Origin: RGIG5681 sp034180345
GTDB lineage: Bacteria; Bacillota_I; Bacilli_A; Erysipelotrichales; Erysipelotrichaceae
Assembly (NCBI GenBank): GCA_034180345.1
Contig: JAXFOQ010000040.1
Location: 24,387 to 88,386 of the forward strand
DNA: 64,000 nucleotides
Reading direction: 5' to 3'
Shown: positions 43,899 through 53,515 of the stretch, one piece after another
How positions within the stretch are numbered: the first letter of the stretch is position 1
How the letters are laid out: every line of letters begins with the position of its first letter
Notes under the pieces: model-generated
What the model was told of the DNA's origin: nothing
Database searches by the model: none
Seen by the model: the letters and a program-made list of their open reading frames with translations, nothing else
Program-made: the position numbers and the translations under genes

Positions 43899-43947
43899 CT
43901 TTAAAGAACTATTCTTTATGATATGATTTATTAGAAAGAGGAAGCTT

Positions 43948-44430
43948 ATGAAAAATAAAGAATTAGAGAAATTTTTAAATGATCATGATATTAAATATGG
44001 CTTTTTTGAGCATGAGCCTTTATTAACAATGGAAGATTCCTACAAATATACCAACCATATTCCTGGTGAACATTGTAAGAATTTATTTGTTACTGACAAA
44101 AAGAGGGTTAATTATTATCATATTTTAACCAAAGGGCAAAAAGCGGTGGACCTAAAACAGTTACAGACTGCCATGAATGCTACACGCCTATCTTTTCCAA
44201 GTGCTGAGCGCCTAGATAGTGTCTTACATTTGGAACCTGGCTGTGTCAATCCTTTAACAATGATTTATACTGATGATCATGTTCATTATTATTTTGATGA
44301 AGAATTATTGACCTGTGATTATTTAATTTTTTGTCCTAGCGTTGTTGATGAGTCGATTAATATGACGGTATCGGAATTTAAGAAGTTTATTGAAGCCACT
44401 GGGAAAACAGTTAATTTTATTAAAATGTAA
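43948..44430 (+). CDS. YbaK/ProX-type prolyl-tRNA deacylase
   Basis: 160 residues, YbaK/EbsC fold (HCKNLFVTDKKRVNYYHILTKGQKAVDLKQLQ, LEPGCVNPLTMIYTDD). Resembles ProXp-ala/PrdX, which hydrolyses Ala-tRNA-Pro in trans. It has its own AGAGG site and promoter-like TATGAT, so may be independent of the B3/B4 gene. Confidence 0.88.
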   Translation: MKNKELEKFLNDHDIKYGFFEHEPLLTMEDSYKYTNHIPGEHCKNLFVTDKKRVNYYHILTKGQKAVDLKQLQTAMNATRLSFPSAERLDSVLHLEPGCVNPLTMIYTDDHVHYYFDEELLTCDYLIFCPSVVDESINMTVSEFKKFIEATGKTVNFIKM

Positions 44431-44545
44431 AATAATTATTTTAACCATCTATCTTGAAGTTATATTGAAACTATAAAAATAATGCAAAAAAATAAGAACT
44501 ATTGCAAAAAAATAAATAAGTAGTAAAATATAGCTAGGAGGTAAC

Positions 44546-44917
44546 ATGTTTGAATGGTTTAATGGAAATATATATTTAATGAATGCTATTTTCTATGAAA
44601 GTAATATTACATTAAATAAGGCTGCTTTTCAGTATTTTGATGATGAGGATTTCTGTATTCTCGGCATTGATGTTAAAAATAAAAAAGTGGCGATTAAGGC
44701 AGTTTCACTGCGTGATGTAGAACTGAAGCTTGTTGATGCATCGCATTTAAACAAATTATCTAAGGGTAAGGGCTATATTAGAATTTCTAATAAAACCTTT
44801 AACAAGAGTGTTGCTGAAGTTCTAAAAGAAAGTTTGAATGGGCAGAAGTTTAAAGTTGACTATGATGAGAAAGAAAGGATGCTAGTGGTAGATTTGAATG
44901 AACCACTAAAGGGGTAA
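44546..44917 (+). CDS. Hypothetical protein upstream of NfeD
   Basis: 123 residues with a strong AGGAGGT site. Mostly alternating strand and helix, no membrane helix, no motif I recognize. Seven bases separate it from the nfeD-like gene, so it belongs to the same operon and may act with the NfeD/stomatin pair. Confidence 0.6.
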   Translation: MFEWFNGNIYLMNAIFYESNITLNKAAFQYFDDEDFCILGIDVKNKKVAIKAVSLRDVELKLVDASHLNKLSKGKGYIRISNKTFNKSVAEVLKESLNGQKFKVDYDEKERMLVVDLNEPLKG

Positions 44918-44924
44918 TTATACG

Positions 44925-45353
44925 ATGTATTTTTGGTTGTGGATAGGTATTATTGTATTTGCTTTAATTATTGAACTAATAACCTTAGGATCAATGGTAT
45001 CAATTTGGTTTACCTTTGGCGGTTGTTTTGGTTTAATTGCATATTTACTTGGTGCTAATTTTAAAGTTCAAGTAATTGTTTTCTTTATCTCATCAATTAT
45101 GTTCTTCTTGGTATTTAAGCCATTGACTAAAAAATATATGCGTTCAAAGGTTGAACCGACAAATTGTGATCGCTATATCGGTAAAAGATACCATCTCATT
45201 AAAGGAATCACTGATGAAAAGTCAGGTGAGATTAAAATTAATGATTTAATTTGGTATGTTGTGAGTAATGATGGCTGTGATATTGAAGCAGGAAGTTTAG
45301 TCGAAATTTTAGCTTTTGAAGGTTCTAAAGCTATTGTCAGAAAGGTTAATTAA
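44925..45353 (+). CDS. NfeD-family membrane protein
   Basis: 142 residues: two to three N-terminal membrane helices (LWIGIIVFALIIELITLG, the typical NfeD start) then a C-terminal OB-like NfeD domain (about 75-142). NfeD proteins work with a stomatin/SPFH partner; exactly such a gene follows two bases later. Confidence 0.9.
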   Translation: MYFWLWIGIIVFALIIELITLGSMVSIWFTFGGCFGLIAYLLGANFKVQVIVFFISSIMFFLVFKPLTKKYMRSKVEPTNCDRYIGKRYHLIKGITDEKSGEIKINDLIWYVVSNDGCDIEAGSLVEILAFEGSKAIVRKVN

Positions 45354-45355
45354 GG

Positions 45356-46270
45356 ATGGAAATTATTAAAATTATTATCGTTGTTGTCGCATTGCTAATT
45401 TTAGCATCGGTGCTACTAGCTAGTGTGCGTGTAGTTCCACAAGCCCACGCCTACATCATTGAAAGATTAGGTTCTTATCACTCAACATGGAAAAATGGAG
45501 TACATTTAAAGATACCATTTGCTGACCATGTCGCAAAGAAAGTATCACTAAAGGAAATTGTTAAAGACTTTGCACCGCAACCTGTTATTACCAAAGATAA
45601 TGTTACAATGCAAATTGATACAGTTGTTTATTTCCAAATTGTTGATCCTAAATTATATACATATGGTGTTGAATATCCTCTAAGTGCCTTAGAAAATTTA
45701 ACAGCTACAACTTTAAGAAATATCATCGGTGATTTAGAACTTGATGAAACTCTAACATCTCGTGATATTATCAATACTAAAATGCGTGCTATTTTAGATG
45801 AGGCTACTGATCCTTGGGGCATTAAAGTTGGTCGTGTTGAAGTTAAAAATATTATTCCACCACGCGATATTCAAGAATCAATGGAAAAACAAATGAGGGC
45901 TGAGCGTGAACGCCGTGAGAAAATTCTTCAAGCTGAAGGTGAAAAACGCAGTGCTATTTTAACAGCCGAGGGTGAAAAAGAAGCGATGATTCTAAGAGCT
46001 ACAGCTAAAAAAGAATCAATGATTGCTGAAGCCGAAGGTAAGGCTAAGGCATTAGAGGTTGTATATGAAGCCAATGCCAAGGGTGTGCGTATGATTAATG
46101 AGGCTGATCCAGGTAAGGCTTATTTAACAATCAAAGGTTATGAAGCCTTAGAAAAATTAGGTGATGGTAAATCAACTAAGATTATCGTTCCTAGTCAATT
46201 ACAAGATATCGCAGGAACATTGGCATCGATTAAAGAATTGGTTGGTAAAGATTCAAAAGGTCAAGAATAG
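45356..46270 (+). CDS. SPFH/stomatin-like protein (QmcA type)
   Basis: 304 residues. One N-terminal membrane helix (about 3-22), SPFH domain (about 25-190: VRVVPQAHAYIIERLGSYH, VDTVVYFQIVDPKLYTYGV), then a long helical part (EKQMRAERERREKILQAEGEKRSAIL) that oligomerizes. With NfeD it likely forms a membrane scaffold or quality-control complex. Confidence 0.93.
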   Translation: MEIIKIIIVVVALLILASVLLASVRVVPQAHAYIIERLGSYHSTWKNGVHLKIPFADHVAKKVSLKEIVKDFAPQPVITKDNVTMQIDTVVYFQIVDPKLYTYGVEYPLSALENLTATTLRNIIGDLELDETLTSRDIINTKMRAILDEATDPWGIKVGRVEVKNIIPPRDIQESMEKQMRAERERREKILQAEGEKRSAILTAEGEKEAMILRATAKKESMIAEAEGKAKALEVVYEANAKGVRMINEADPGKAYLTIKGYEALEKLGDGKSTKIIVPSQLQDIAGTLASIKELVGKDSKGQE

Positions 46271-46293
46271 TCAATCAACAATAAAATTATTAG

Positions 46294-46325
46294 AGATCTA
46301 TGGTAGTCATAGATCTTTTTTATTT
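46294..46325 (+). terminator. Terminator of NfeD/stomatin operon
   Basis: AGATCTATG (46294-46302) pairs with CATAGATCT (46308-46316), followed by a T-run. Confidence 0.85.
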
Positions 46326-46431
46326 GCTTATTTAAATAATATTGGGATGGGGGTAGTTATTTTAATAATGGTATTAATAATCAACATTAAGTCATAAAAT
46401 AATTGTTTTAAGATATTAATTTTATGACAAA

Positions 46432-46785
46432 GTGGATATGGTGAACTTAATTGAAATTGGAAAGAGAATAAAAATGATCAGAGATGAATCTAACCTTACT
46501 CAAGCCAAGGTTACAGCATATTTATCCTTGGATCAAAGTATGATCGCAAAAATAGAAAAAGGTGAAAGAAATATAACTTCGGATGTAATTGAAAAATTAT
46601 CGGCTCTATTTTGTTGTACGGTAGATTATATTTTATTCGGTGAAAAACAAGAACAAAAATGTAGGATATCATTTAGAACAGGTGATTTAACATCCGATGA
46701 CCTTAAAACTTTAGCTATCATCAATAAAATTGTATTAAATCAATTTGAAATAGATGAGCTATTAATAGGTGATGATAATGATTGA
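46432..46785 (+). CDS. XRE-family HTH regulator
   Basis: 117 residues. HTH_3 domain at about 5-62 (RIKMIRDESNLTQAKVTAYLSLDQSMIAKIEKGERNI). Start is uncertain: GTG 46432, ATG 46438 or GTG 46441; none has a clear ribosome site. It overlaps the ImmA-like gene. XRE plus ImmA/IrrE pairs are common as stress- or phage-linked switches, in which the peptidase cleaves the repressor. Confidence 0.85.
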   Translation: MDMVNLIEIGKRIKMIRDESNLTQAKVTAYLSLDQSMIAKIEKGERNITSDVIEKLSALFCCTVDYILFGEKQEQKCRISFRTGDLTSDDLKTLAIINKIVLNQFEIDELLIGDDND

Positions 46786-47536
46786 TAAAATAGATTTAAA
46801 CAACAAAGTTTCCAATCCTAGAAAAAAATTAGGAGAAGATATAGAATCTCCTGTTGATATTTTTAATCTGATTCAAAAAATCGAAAATCTCACCCTTGTT
46901 TTTTATCCACTTGGCAGCAATATTAGTGGTGTATGTTATAAGGGGGAAGCTTCCAATGTTATAGCGATAAATTCAGATATGTCTATTGGAAGGCAAAGGT
47001 TTTCTTTGGCACATGAGTTGTATCATTTATATTTTGATGATTCCACTACAAATATAGTTAGCCCTATTGTGATTGGTGGTGGTGATGAAAATGAAAGAAA
47101 AGCCGACCAATTTGCTTCTTATTTTTTAATTCCTCCTTCATCTTTGTATGATATGGTTGAAAATATCAAGGGAAATGAAAATAAAAAATATCTTACGGTT
47201 GAAGATCTAATCAGAATAGAACAATATTATGGTGTAAGCCACAAGGCTATGATATATAGATTATTAAATGATGGCTATCTTAAAAATGAACAAATCCAAG
47301 ATGTGGAAGTAGGGATTATTGCGATTGCAGCAAAATTGGGTTATGATACAACTCTTTATCGCTCATCAGCGGAAAATAAAAAAAGTATCGTTCTTGGCAA
47401 TTATATTACATCATTTGAAAAACTATTGAAAAAAGATATAATATCGCAGGGTAAATATGAAAGCTTGCTAATGGATGCTTTTAGAGATGATATAGTATAT
47501 GGAATTGATGAAGAGGAGGGAAGACTTCTTGACTGA
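46769..47536 (+). CDS. ImmA/IrrE metallopeptidase
   Basis: 255 residues from the ATG at 46769; ATG 46778 is a likely alternative start. The zinc site HELYH (in LAHELYHLYFDD) and the later ERKADQFASYFLIP glutamate are intact. Probably cleaves the adjacent XRE repressor. The C-terminal 100 residues are a helical extension with PIN-module pairing typical of this gene set. Its stop overlaps the start of the broken PIN gene. Confidence 0.9.
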   Translation: MMIMIDKIDLNNKVSNPRKKLGEDIESPVDIFNLIQKIENLTLVFYPLGSNISGVCYKGEASNVIAINSDMSIGRQRFSLAHELYHLYFDDSTTNIVSPIVIGGGDENERKADQFASYFLIPPSSLYDMVENIKGNENKKYLTVEDLIRIEQYYGVSHKAMIYRLLNDGYLKNEQIQDVEVGIIAIAAKLGYDTTLYRSSAENKKSIVLGNYITSFEKLLKKDIISQGKYESLLMDAFRDDIVYGIDEEEGRLLD

Positions 47537-48020
47537 TTCTGTATTTTTTGATACTGACTGCATCTGTGCATTTTTATGAATTAAGGAACAAAGTTTATTA
47601 GAAAAAATGTATCCAGGTAAAATTGTGATTTCAAAAGAAGTTTATAACGAAATTGATCGACCAATTACTCCACATTTAAAAGCCAGAATAGATCAACTTA
47701 TAGCTGATGGTTTAGCTATTGTAATGAGTATGGGTATTAGTTCAAAAGAATATAAACTATATAGAAAGCTGACAACTGCCTTTAGAGGTAATAAGGTGAT
47801 AGGAAGTGGTGAAGCAGTATCTATATCTCTTGCCAAGAAGTATAATGGAATTTTAGGAAGTAATAATCTTAGTGATATTAACTATTATATAAATAAGTAT
47901 TTATTAAAACACATTACAACAGGAGATATATTGGTTGAAGCTTTTAAAAAAGGACTTATCACAGAACAAGAAGCTAAAAAGATTTGGGTGAGTATGTTAA
48001 AAAGCGAAACATTAAGATAA
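47529..48020 (+). pseudogene. PIN-like (DUF3368-type) nuclease gene with a premature TGA
   Basis: The frame starts at TTG 47529, overlapping the peptidase gene, and reads LTDSVFFDTDCICAFL then TGA (47577-47579), then IKEQSLLEKMYPGKIVISKEV to 48020. Related proteins have Trp at the stop, so a single G-to-A change explains it. The N-terminal Asp of the PIN active site lies before the stop; GEAVSISLAKKYNG lies after it. Restart at ATG 47607 would give 137 residues without that Asp. Probably an inactivated toxin or effector. Confidence 0.75.
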
Positions 48021-48183
48021 TTGAAGTTTGTGGTTAAAAATTCTGATGATTAATAATTATATCTTATCTAAGAAATTGTAATGATATATTATTGGCTGTG
48101 CTTATTGTGGGTGAAATTCTGCTTAAAGTTATTTGTATTTGATAGTAGGATAAATTCGCAAGGTATTATTTTATGATGTCTAG

Positions 48184-48192
48184 TGATACAAT
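48184..48192 (+). promoter_or_regulatory. Extended -10, predicted leaderless start (mnmE)
   Basis: TGATACAAT (48184-48192), six bases (ATTGAT), ATG 48199. No ribosome site. The same extended -10 sequence precedes the helicase gene at 7166. Confidence 0.65.
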
Positions 48193-48198
48193 ATTGAT

Positions 48199-49518
48199 AT
48201 GTTTGATACAATTGTCGCCATTAGTACCGCCATCAATAACCAAGCAATTTCGATTATTAGGATGAGCGGCTCAGATTCTATTAATATCATTAACGAAATA
48301 TTTACTAAAAATTTAAGTGATGTTAAAAGTCATACAATTCACTATGGTTTTATTAAAGATAACGATGAGGTCTTAGATGAGGTTTTGGTTTCGGTTTTTA
48401 AGGCACCTAAAACTTATACTAAAGAAGATATTGTTGAAATAAATGCCCATGGCGGGAGTTATGTTACCAGAAAAATTTTAGCTCTAATCTTAAGTAAAAA
48501 TGCTCGCCTTGCCATGCCTGGGGAATTTACTAAAAGAGCCTATCTTAACGGTCGTATTGATTTAACAGAGGCAGAATCAATCAACGATATGATCAAGGCA
48601 GAGAATAATATTCAAGCCAAGAGTGCCATTCGTGGTCTTAAGGGTTCGATTACTAAAATTATCGATCCATTACTTGCGGAATTGTTAAGGGTTATTGGTA
48701 CTATTGAAGTTAATATTGACTATCCTGAGTATGATGATGTTGAGGTTATGACAAATGAGATTATCTATCCTAAACTTTTAGATTTTAAACACAGAATGGA
48801 AATAATCATTGATAAGGCTACACGCTTTCGAGTACTTAAGGATGGTATTAAAGTGGCAATAGTCGGTAAACCCAATGTTGGTAAGAGTTCTATTTTAAAT
48901 GCCTTATTAGAAAAGGATAAGGCTATTGTAACCGATGTTGCAGGTACAACCAGGGATTTAATTGAGGGTGATGTTCATCTTGAAAATATTACCCTACATC
49001 TTATTGATACCGCTGGTATTCGTGAAAGTGAAGATGTAGTTGAAAAGATTGGTATTGAAAGATCGAAGCTGGCGATTTCCGAGGCGGACTTGGTATTGTT
49101 TGTTACAGACAATCGTTATAATAATGATGATATTGAATTATTTGAAGCTATCAAGGATAAAAAATATTTGAAAATTATCAATAAGGCCGATTTGGATCAA
49201 AGTAGGAAGGATGGTATTTTGATTAGTGCTCTTAATCATGATATTGGTAATTTAGTTGATACTTTAAATGCGATGTTTGAAAATGATCAAGCCTTGATAA
49301 ATGAAGATATTTTAAACAACGAAAGACAAATATCCTTGATGATGAAGGCATTAAATGAAATTATCGAGGCAATTAAGGCTTTAAATGATGGTGTAGAAAT
49401 TGATTTAATCAGCACCATGCTTTATGGATGCTATCACAACTTAAAGGAAATTAAGGGTGATGATCATCGTGATGATTTAATTGATAGTTTATTTAAGAAT
49501 TTTTGTTTGGGGAAATAA
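48199..49518 (+). CDS. mnmE: tRNA modification GTPase MnmE
   Basis: With MnmG makes the xm5U34 modification of tRNA. 439 residues. N-terminal folate domain (DTIVAISTAINNQAISIIRMSG), G1 GKPNVGKSS (about 222-230), G3 DTAG, G4 NKAD, and the C-terminal FCLGK with its active Cys. First gene of mnmE-tatD-rnmV-rsmA-ispE. Usually follows jag in Bacillota; here it is about 8 kb away, and mnmG is not in the window. Confidence 0.97.
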   Translation: MFDTIVAISTAINNQAISIIRMSGSDSINIINEIFTKNLSDVKSHTIHYGFIKDNDEVLDEVLVSVFKAPKTYTKEDIVEINAHGGSYVTRKILALILSKNARLAMPGEFTKRAYLNGRIDLTEAESINDMIKAENNIQAKSAIRGLKGSITKIIDPLLAELLRVIGTIEVNIDYPEYDDVEVMTNEIIYPKLLDFKHRMEIIIDKATRFRVLKDGIKVAIVGKPNVGKSSILNALLEKDKAIVTDVAGTTRDLIEGDVHLENITLHLIDTAGIRESEDVVEKIGIERSKLAISEADLVLFVTDNRYNNDDIELFEAIKDKKYLKIINKADLDQSRKDGILISALNHDIGNLVDTLNAMFENDQALINEDILNNERQISLMMKALNEIIEAIKALNDGVEIDLISTMLYGCYHNLKEIKGDDHRDDLIDSLFKNFCLGK

Positions 49519-49520
49519 TT

Positions 49521-50279
49521 ATGTATATAGATACACACACACATATTACAACTGAAGATATTAAGGCTTATCAAAATGATTTAGATGAGGCTAAAAGACT
49601 TGGTGTTGAAAAGATTATTTTAGTGGCAACCGATGTTGAAGAAAGAAAAAATGTATTAAGTTATAAAAGCGATTTTGTTGAAGTGGCCTATGGTATTTAT
49701 CCTAGTGATAGAAAAGAAATTGATAAAGTAGGGCTTGATGAATTGGAAAAACTTATGCAAGATAATACTTTTATTGCCCTTGGTGAGATCGGTCTTGATT
49801 ATCATTGGTATCCTGATAATAAAGAAGTTCAAAGGGAAATGTTCAAAAAACAAATTGAAATTGCCAATCGCACAAATAAACCGATTATTGTGCATACCCG
49901 TGATGCTTGGCAGGACACCTTGGATATTTTAAAAGCCACTCCTAATCGTCGTAGGGGTATTATTCATTGTTTTACTGGTTCTGTGGAAATGGCCAAAGAA
50001 TTTACCAAGCTAGGATATTATTTGGGTTTTGGAGGAGTTTTGACATTTAAAAATGCCCGCCACCCCAAGGAAGCGATTAAGGCGATGGATTTGAAATATC
50101 TACTATTTGAAACCGATGCCCCATATTTAGCACCTGAACCAAATAGAGGTAAAACTAACCGTACTTATTATGTAAAAAATGTCTATGAATATGCTGCTGA
50201 ATTATTAGAAATAGATCTTGAACAACTATGTCTTTTAGTAAGGGAAAATTATCAGAGGTTATTTAATGTTGAAGATTAA
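49521..50279 (+). CDS. tatD: TatD-family metal-dependent hydrolase
   Basis: 252 residues from ATG 49521 (the TTG at 49503 overlaps mnmE). Metal-binding DTHTH at the N-terminus, LGEIGLDYHW, IVHTRDAW, IHCFTGS and ETDAPYLAP are all present. TatD proteins are DNases and possibly D-aminoacyl-tRNA deacylases. It overlaps rnmV by 14 bases. Confidence 0.93.
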   Translation: MYIDTHTHITTEDIKAYQNDLDEAKRLGVEKIILVATDVEERKNVLSYKSDFVEVAYGIYPSDRKEIDKVGLDELEKLMQDNTFIALGEIGLDYHWYPDNKEVQREMFKKQIEIANRTNKPIIVHTRDAWQDTLDILKATPNRRRGIIHCFTGSVEMAKEFTKLGYYLGFGGVLTFKNARHPKEAIKAMDLKYLLFETDAPYLAPEPNRGKTNRTYYVKNVYEYAAELLEIDLEQLCLLVRENYQRLFNVED

Positions 50280-50790
50280 AGAAGTTATTGTGGTTGAGGG
50301 TAGGCATGACAGCGCTACTTTAAAAAAGTATTTTAATGTTGAAACGATTGAAACAAGTGGCAGCCATATGAATAAGAAACTACTAACAATCATTGAAGAT
50401 CTTAATAAAAAACAAGGAGTTATATTATTTTTAGATCCTGATCATATCGGAGATAAGATTCGCAACTATATCAATCAACATATTCCTAATCTTAAAAATG
50501 CTTTTATCAGTAAAGACAAGGCTAAGACTAATAAAAAAGTTGGTGTTGAACATGCAAGTTATGAAGACTTATTGACATCACTTAATAATTTAATTACTTA
50601 TACCGAGGTAAAAGATGGCTTATCTTATGTTGATTTATTGGAATTGGGGCTTGTTGGTAGTGAAAATAGTCGTCAAAAAAGGAAACTAGTCGCTGATTAT
50701 TTTTTCCTGGGTGATGTAAATGGTAAAAGTATTTTGAAGCGTTTAAATATGCTTAGTATTGATAAAGAGGAGGTGGCTAAAATCTTATGA
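50266..50790 (+). CDS. rnmV: Ribonuclease M5
   Basis: Matures 5S rRNA. 174 residues; TOPRIM domain with VVEGRHDSATL (catalytic Glu), and FLDPDHIGDKIR (the DxD-like motif). The C-terminal GLVGSENSRQKRKLVADYFFLGDVNGKS is characteristic. It overlaps rsmA by four bases. Confidence 0.95.
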   Translation: MLKIKEVIVVEGRHDSATLKKYFNVETIETSGSHMNKKLLTIIEDLNKKQGVILFLDPDHIGDKIRNYINQHIPNLKNAFISKDKAKTNKKVGVEHASYEDLLTSLNNLITYTEVKDGLSYVDLLELGLVGSENSRQKRKLVADYFFLGDVNGKSILKRLNMLSIDKEEVAKIL

Positions 50791-51617
50791 AACATATCGC
50801 TACCCTAACACGCACAAGAGAAATATTAAATAAATATGGTCTAAGTCCTAAAAAGGGTTACGGACAAAATTTTATTATTGATCCGGGTGTAGTAAAGAAA
50901 ATTGCCCAAGCATCTTGCCATGCTGATCTTACAACCATTGAGATTGGTCCTGGTATTGGCGCTCTTACAGAGTGGTTACTTAATTATAGTTATAAAGTTA
51001 TTGCCTATGAAATTGATGATAAGTTAATTGATGTTTTGAATGAAAATTTTGGTGAATATGATAATTTCACCTTAATTAATGGTGATTTTTTAAAGGCTGA
51101 CCTATCAAATATCAATGATGAATGTGTGGTTTGTGCCAATCTTCCCTACTATATTACGACACCAATTTTATTTAAGTTGTTTGAATCGGGCATTAAATTT
51201 AAAAGTATTAATGTTATGATGCAAAAAGAGGTTGGTGATCGCCTACTTGCCCGATGCAATATGGCCAGTTATAGTGCCCTTAGTGTTGTGGTAGGTCATC
51301 GTTATGATGTTAAAACCTTAATGAAGGTGCCTAAGGAAGTATTTAATCCTAAACCCAAGGTCGATAGTATTGTCTTAACCTTGACACCAAAGAAACTTGA
51401 AGTTGATTTTGATGTTTTGGGCTTTGGTGAATTTGTAAGGAATTGTTTTAATTATCGTCGTAAGACTTTGATTAATAATTTAAAGAATTTTTTAGCTGTT
51501 GAAGTTATTGATGAACTTAATATGCAGTTTAATTTTGGTCAAAAAAGACCACAGGAATTAAGTGTTGAGGAATTTGTTGAGGTGTATAAAAGTTATGAAA
51601 ATACGCGCATACGCTAA
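50787..51617 (+). CDS. rsmA: 16S rRNA dimethyladenosine transferase
   Basis: Methylates the two adjacent adenines near the 3' end of 16S rRNA. 276 residues. KKGYGQNFIIDPGVVKKI, EIGPGIGALTEWL (SAM motif I) and ANLPYYITTPILFKL (NLPY catalytic motif) are intact; absence would give kasugamycin resistance, so it is predicted functional. AGGAGG lies upstream. ispE starts within its end. Confidence 0.97.
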   Translation: MKHIATLTRTREILNKYGLSPKKGYGQNFIIDPGVVKKIAQASCHADLTTIEIGPGIGALTEWLLNYSYKVIAYEIDDKLIDVLNENFGEYDNFTLINGDFLKADLSNINDECVVCANLPYYITTPILFKLFESGIKFKSINVMMQKEVGDRLLARCNMASYSALSVVVGHRYDVKTLMKVPKEVFNPKPKVDSIVLTLTPKKLEVDFDVLGFGEFVRNCFNYRRKTLINNLKNFLAVEVIDELNMQFNFGQKRPQELSVEEFVEVYKSYENTRIR

Positions 51618-52440
51618 GGTTAATTTGGCCTTAAATGTTAAGGGGTGTTTATCTAATGGTTACCATGATTTGGAAATGTGCATGGTTCCTGTAAGTATTT
51701 ATGATGAGATTGAAATTGAAATTGCCGATAAGATGGAATTTATCTGTAATCGCAAATATTTGATGCATAATCCTACCAACAGCTTACTTAAAGCCATTGA
51801 GCTATTGAGGGCTAAATATCACTTTACAGAAAATTTTAGAATTGTACTTAACAAACATGTTCCAACTAAGGCAGGACTTGGTGGGGGCAGTAGTGATGGA
51901 GCCTCAATTATCAAGGCAGTAAATAAGTTATTGAAGCTTGAGATGACTGATGAAGATATTAAAGACCTCTGTCTTAAATTGGGAGCTGATGTATATTTTG
52001 CCTATTATAATCGACCAGCCTTTGTGAGTGGTATCGGCGATAGAATATCCTTTATTGATAATAACCTTAAAATTAGAATGGTCTTGGTAAGACCAAGACA
52101 TGGTGTTAGCACTAAAAAAAGTTATAAAAATTTGGATCTAAGCATTTGTGAACATCCTGATGTTTTTAAGGTTATTGAGGCCTTGGGTACTGGTAATTAT
52201 CAAATGTTGGTTGAAAATTTAGGCAACTCATTAGAACAACCTAGCTTCAAATTACTCAGTGAATTAGCGCTTATTAAAAATGATTTAATCGAAAATGGTG
52301 CTGACGGGGTTTTGATGTCTGGCAGTGGTAGTACTATTTTTGCGATTAGTAATCATTATGAAATATTGAAGAAGATTGAAGTTAAGTATCGCAATTTAGG
52401 TTATTTTGCGACAATATGTGAGGTTTTAAATGAAGTATAA
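51595..52440 (+). CDS. ispE: 4-diphosphocytidyl-2-C-methyl-D-erythritol kinase
   Basis: GHMP-family kinase of the MEP isoprenoid pathway. 281 residues from ATG 51595, where the family start MKIRAYAKVNLALNV falls. The ATP loop PTKAGLGGGSSDGASII and the C-terminal LMSGSGSTIFAI are clear. It overlaps rsmA by 23 bases and the next gene by 11. Indicates MEP-type isoprenoid synthesis. Confidence 0.95.
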   Translation: MKIRAYAKVNLALNVKGCLSNGYHDLEMCMVPVSIYDEIEIEIADKMEFICNRKYLMHNPTNSLLKAIELLRAKYHFTENFRIVLNKHVPTKAGLGGGSSDGASIIKAVNKLLKLEMTDEDIKDLCLKLGADVYFAYYNRPAFVSGIGDRISFIDNNLKIRMVLVRPRHGVSTKKSYKNLDLSICEHPDVFKVIEALGTGNYQMLVENLGNSLEQPSFKLLSELALIKNDLIENGADGVLMSGSGSTIFAISNHYEILKKIEVKYRNLGYFATICEVLNEV

Positions 52441-53515
52441 AAAGATTATCCTCACCTTATTGGTCTTACCATTCTTGATAGCTTTGGTATTTTATTTTAA
52501 TACCATCAATAATAAGTGGTATAAATTAGGTTATCGCCAACAAGAAATAAGGACTATTGAAAAATTAAGCAGTCAAGATCAGACGATAATTAGTGAATAC
52601 CCCTATCATCGGCAACTGCTAAAGTTATTGGCAGACAGTCGTTACCAAAGTGGGCATTTAAATGACTATCTAAGGGTATTAAATGAATATCCTGATTATT
52701 ATGATGAGGTGATTGAGGCAATCAATGCCAATAAAGATATATCTAACAGTATTAAGGCTAAAGCATCCTTATTTAAAGATGACCCTTATTTTTTAGTTCG
52801 CAATGTTGATCGCTATAAAAACTATTATCAAAAACATCAGGCTGAATTAAGCAATCATCACGATTATGTTCGAAGGGTTGTGGAAATGGTCAATGCTGGT
52901 AATGACTATGAATATTATCAAGACACTAAAGCCGGTGATTTATCCAAGGATGTACTGGTCTTAATCAATAAACATTATTACCTATCTAATGATTATGTTC
53001 CTAAGGATTTAATTACCTTTGATGGTACTTATGGCTATGGTGGTGAAGCGGTTAGAAAGCCTGCATATGATGCCTTTATGAAGATGGCACAAGCGGCAAG
53101 AAATCAAGGTTATTACTTATATGCTCAGAGTAATTTTAGAGATGCCCAACTTCAAAAAGAATTATATGAACAATATAGTCTTGAGGATGGTAAGAGTGCT
53201 GCTGATCGTTATAGTGCAAGAGCGGGTTTTAGCGAACATCAAACAGGCTTAGCTATTGATATTATTTCACCCGAATGTCAAAGACTTGAAGACTTTGTCG
53301 ATCAAAAAGAATATGACTGGATGCACGAGCATGCCCATGAATATGGTTTTATTTTAAGGTATCCAAAGGGTAAGGAAGAAGTTACTGGCTATAAATACGA
53401 GTCGTGGCATTATCGCTATGTTGGTCTTGAGGCAGCCAAGTACATCAAGGAAAAACAGATTACCTTTGATGAATATTATGAATATAAAGTATTAGGAGAG
53501 AAAAATGGCTTATAA
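52430..53515 (+). CDS. VanY-type D,D-carboxypeptidase
   Basis: 361 residues. An N-terminal membrane anchor (about 5-24), a helical region, then a VanY/DacB domain (about 200-345) with zinc-site motifs SEHQTGLAIDI, YDWMHEHAHEYGFILRYP and YESWHYRYVG. Trims D-Ala from peptidoglycan stem peptides outside the cell. GAGGT precedes the ATG. It is coupled to ispE and overlaps the HAD gene by 11 bases. Confidence 0.92.
   Translation: MKYKKIILTLLVLPFLIALVFYFNTINNKWYKLGYRQQEIRTIEKLSSQDQTIISEYPYHRQLLKLLADSRYQSGHLNDYLRVLNEYPDYYDEVIEAINANKDISNSIKAKASLFKDDPYFLVRNVDRYKNYYQKHQAELSNHHDYVRRVVEMVNAGNDYEYYQDTKAGDLSKDVLVLINKHYYLSNDYVPKDLITFDGTYGYGGEAVRKPAYDAFMKMAQAARNQGYYLYAQSNFRDAQLQKELYEQYSLEDGKSAADRYSARAGFSEHQTGLAIDIISPECQRLEDFVDQKEYDWMHEHAHEYGFILRYPKGKEEVTGYKYESWHYRYVGLEAAKYIKEKQITFDEYYEYKVLGEKNGL

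Noticed and set aside
47529..48020. TGA read as Trp (Mycoplasma code)
   Set aside because: Several clear genes end at TGA (cas9, cas2, queT, cysS) and Trp is otherwise TGG, so this is a mutation rather than recoding.
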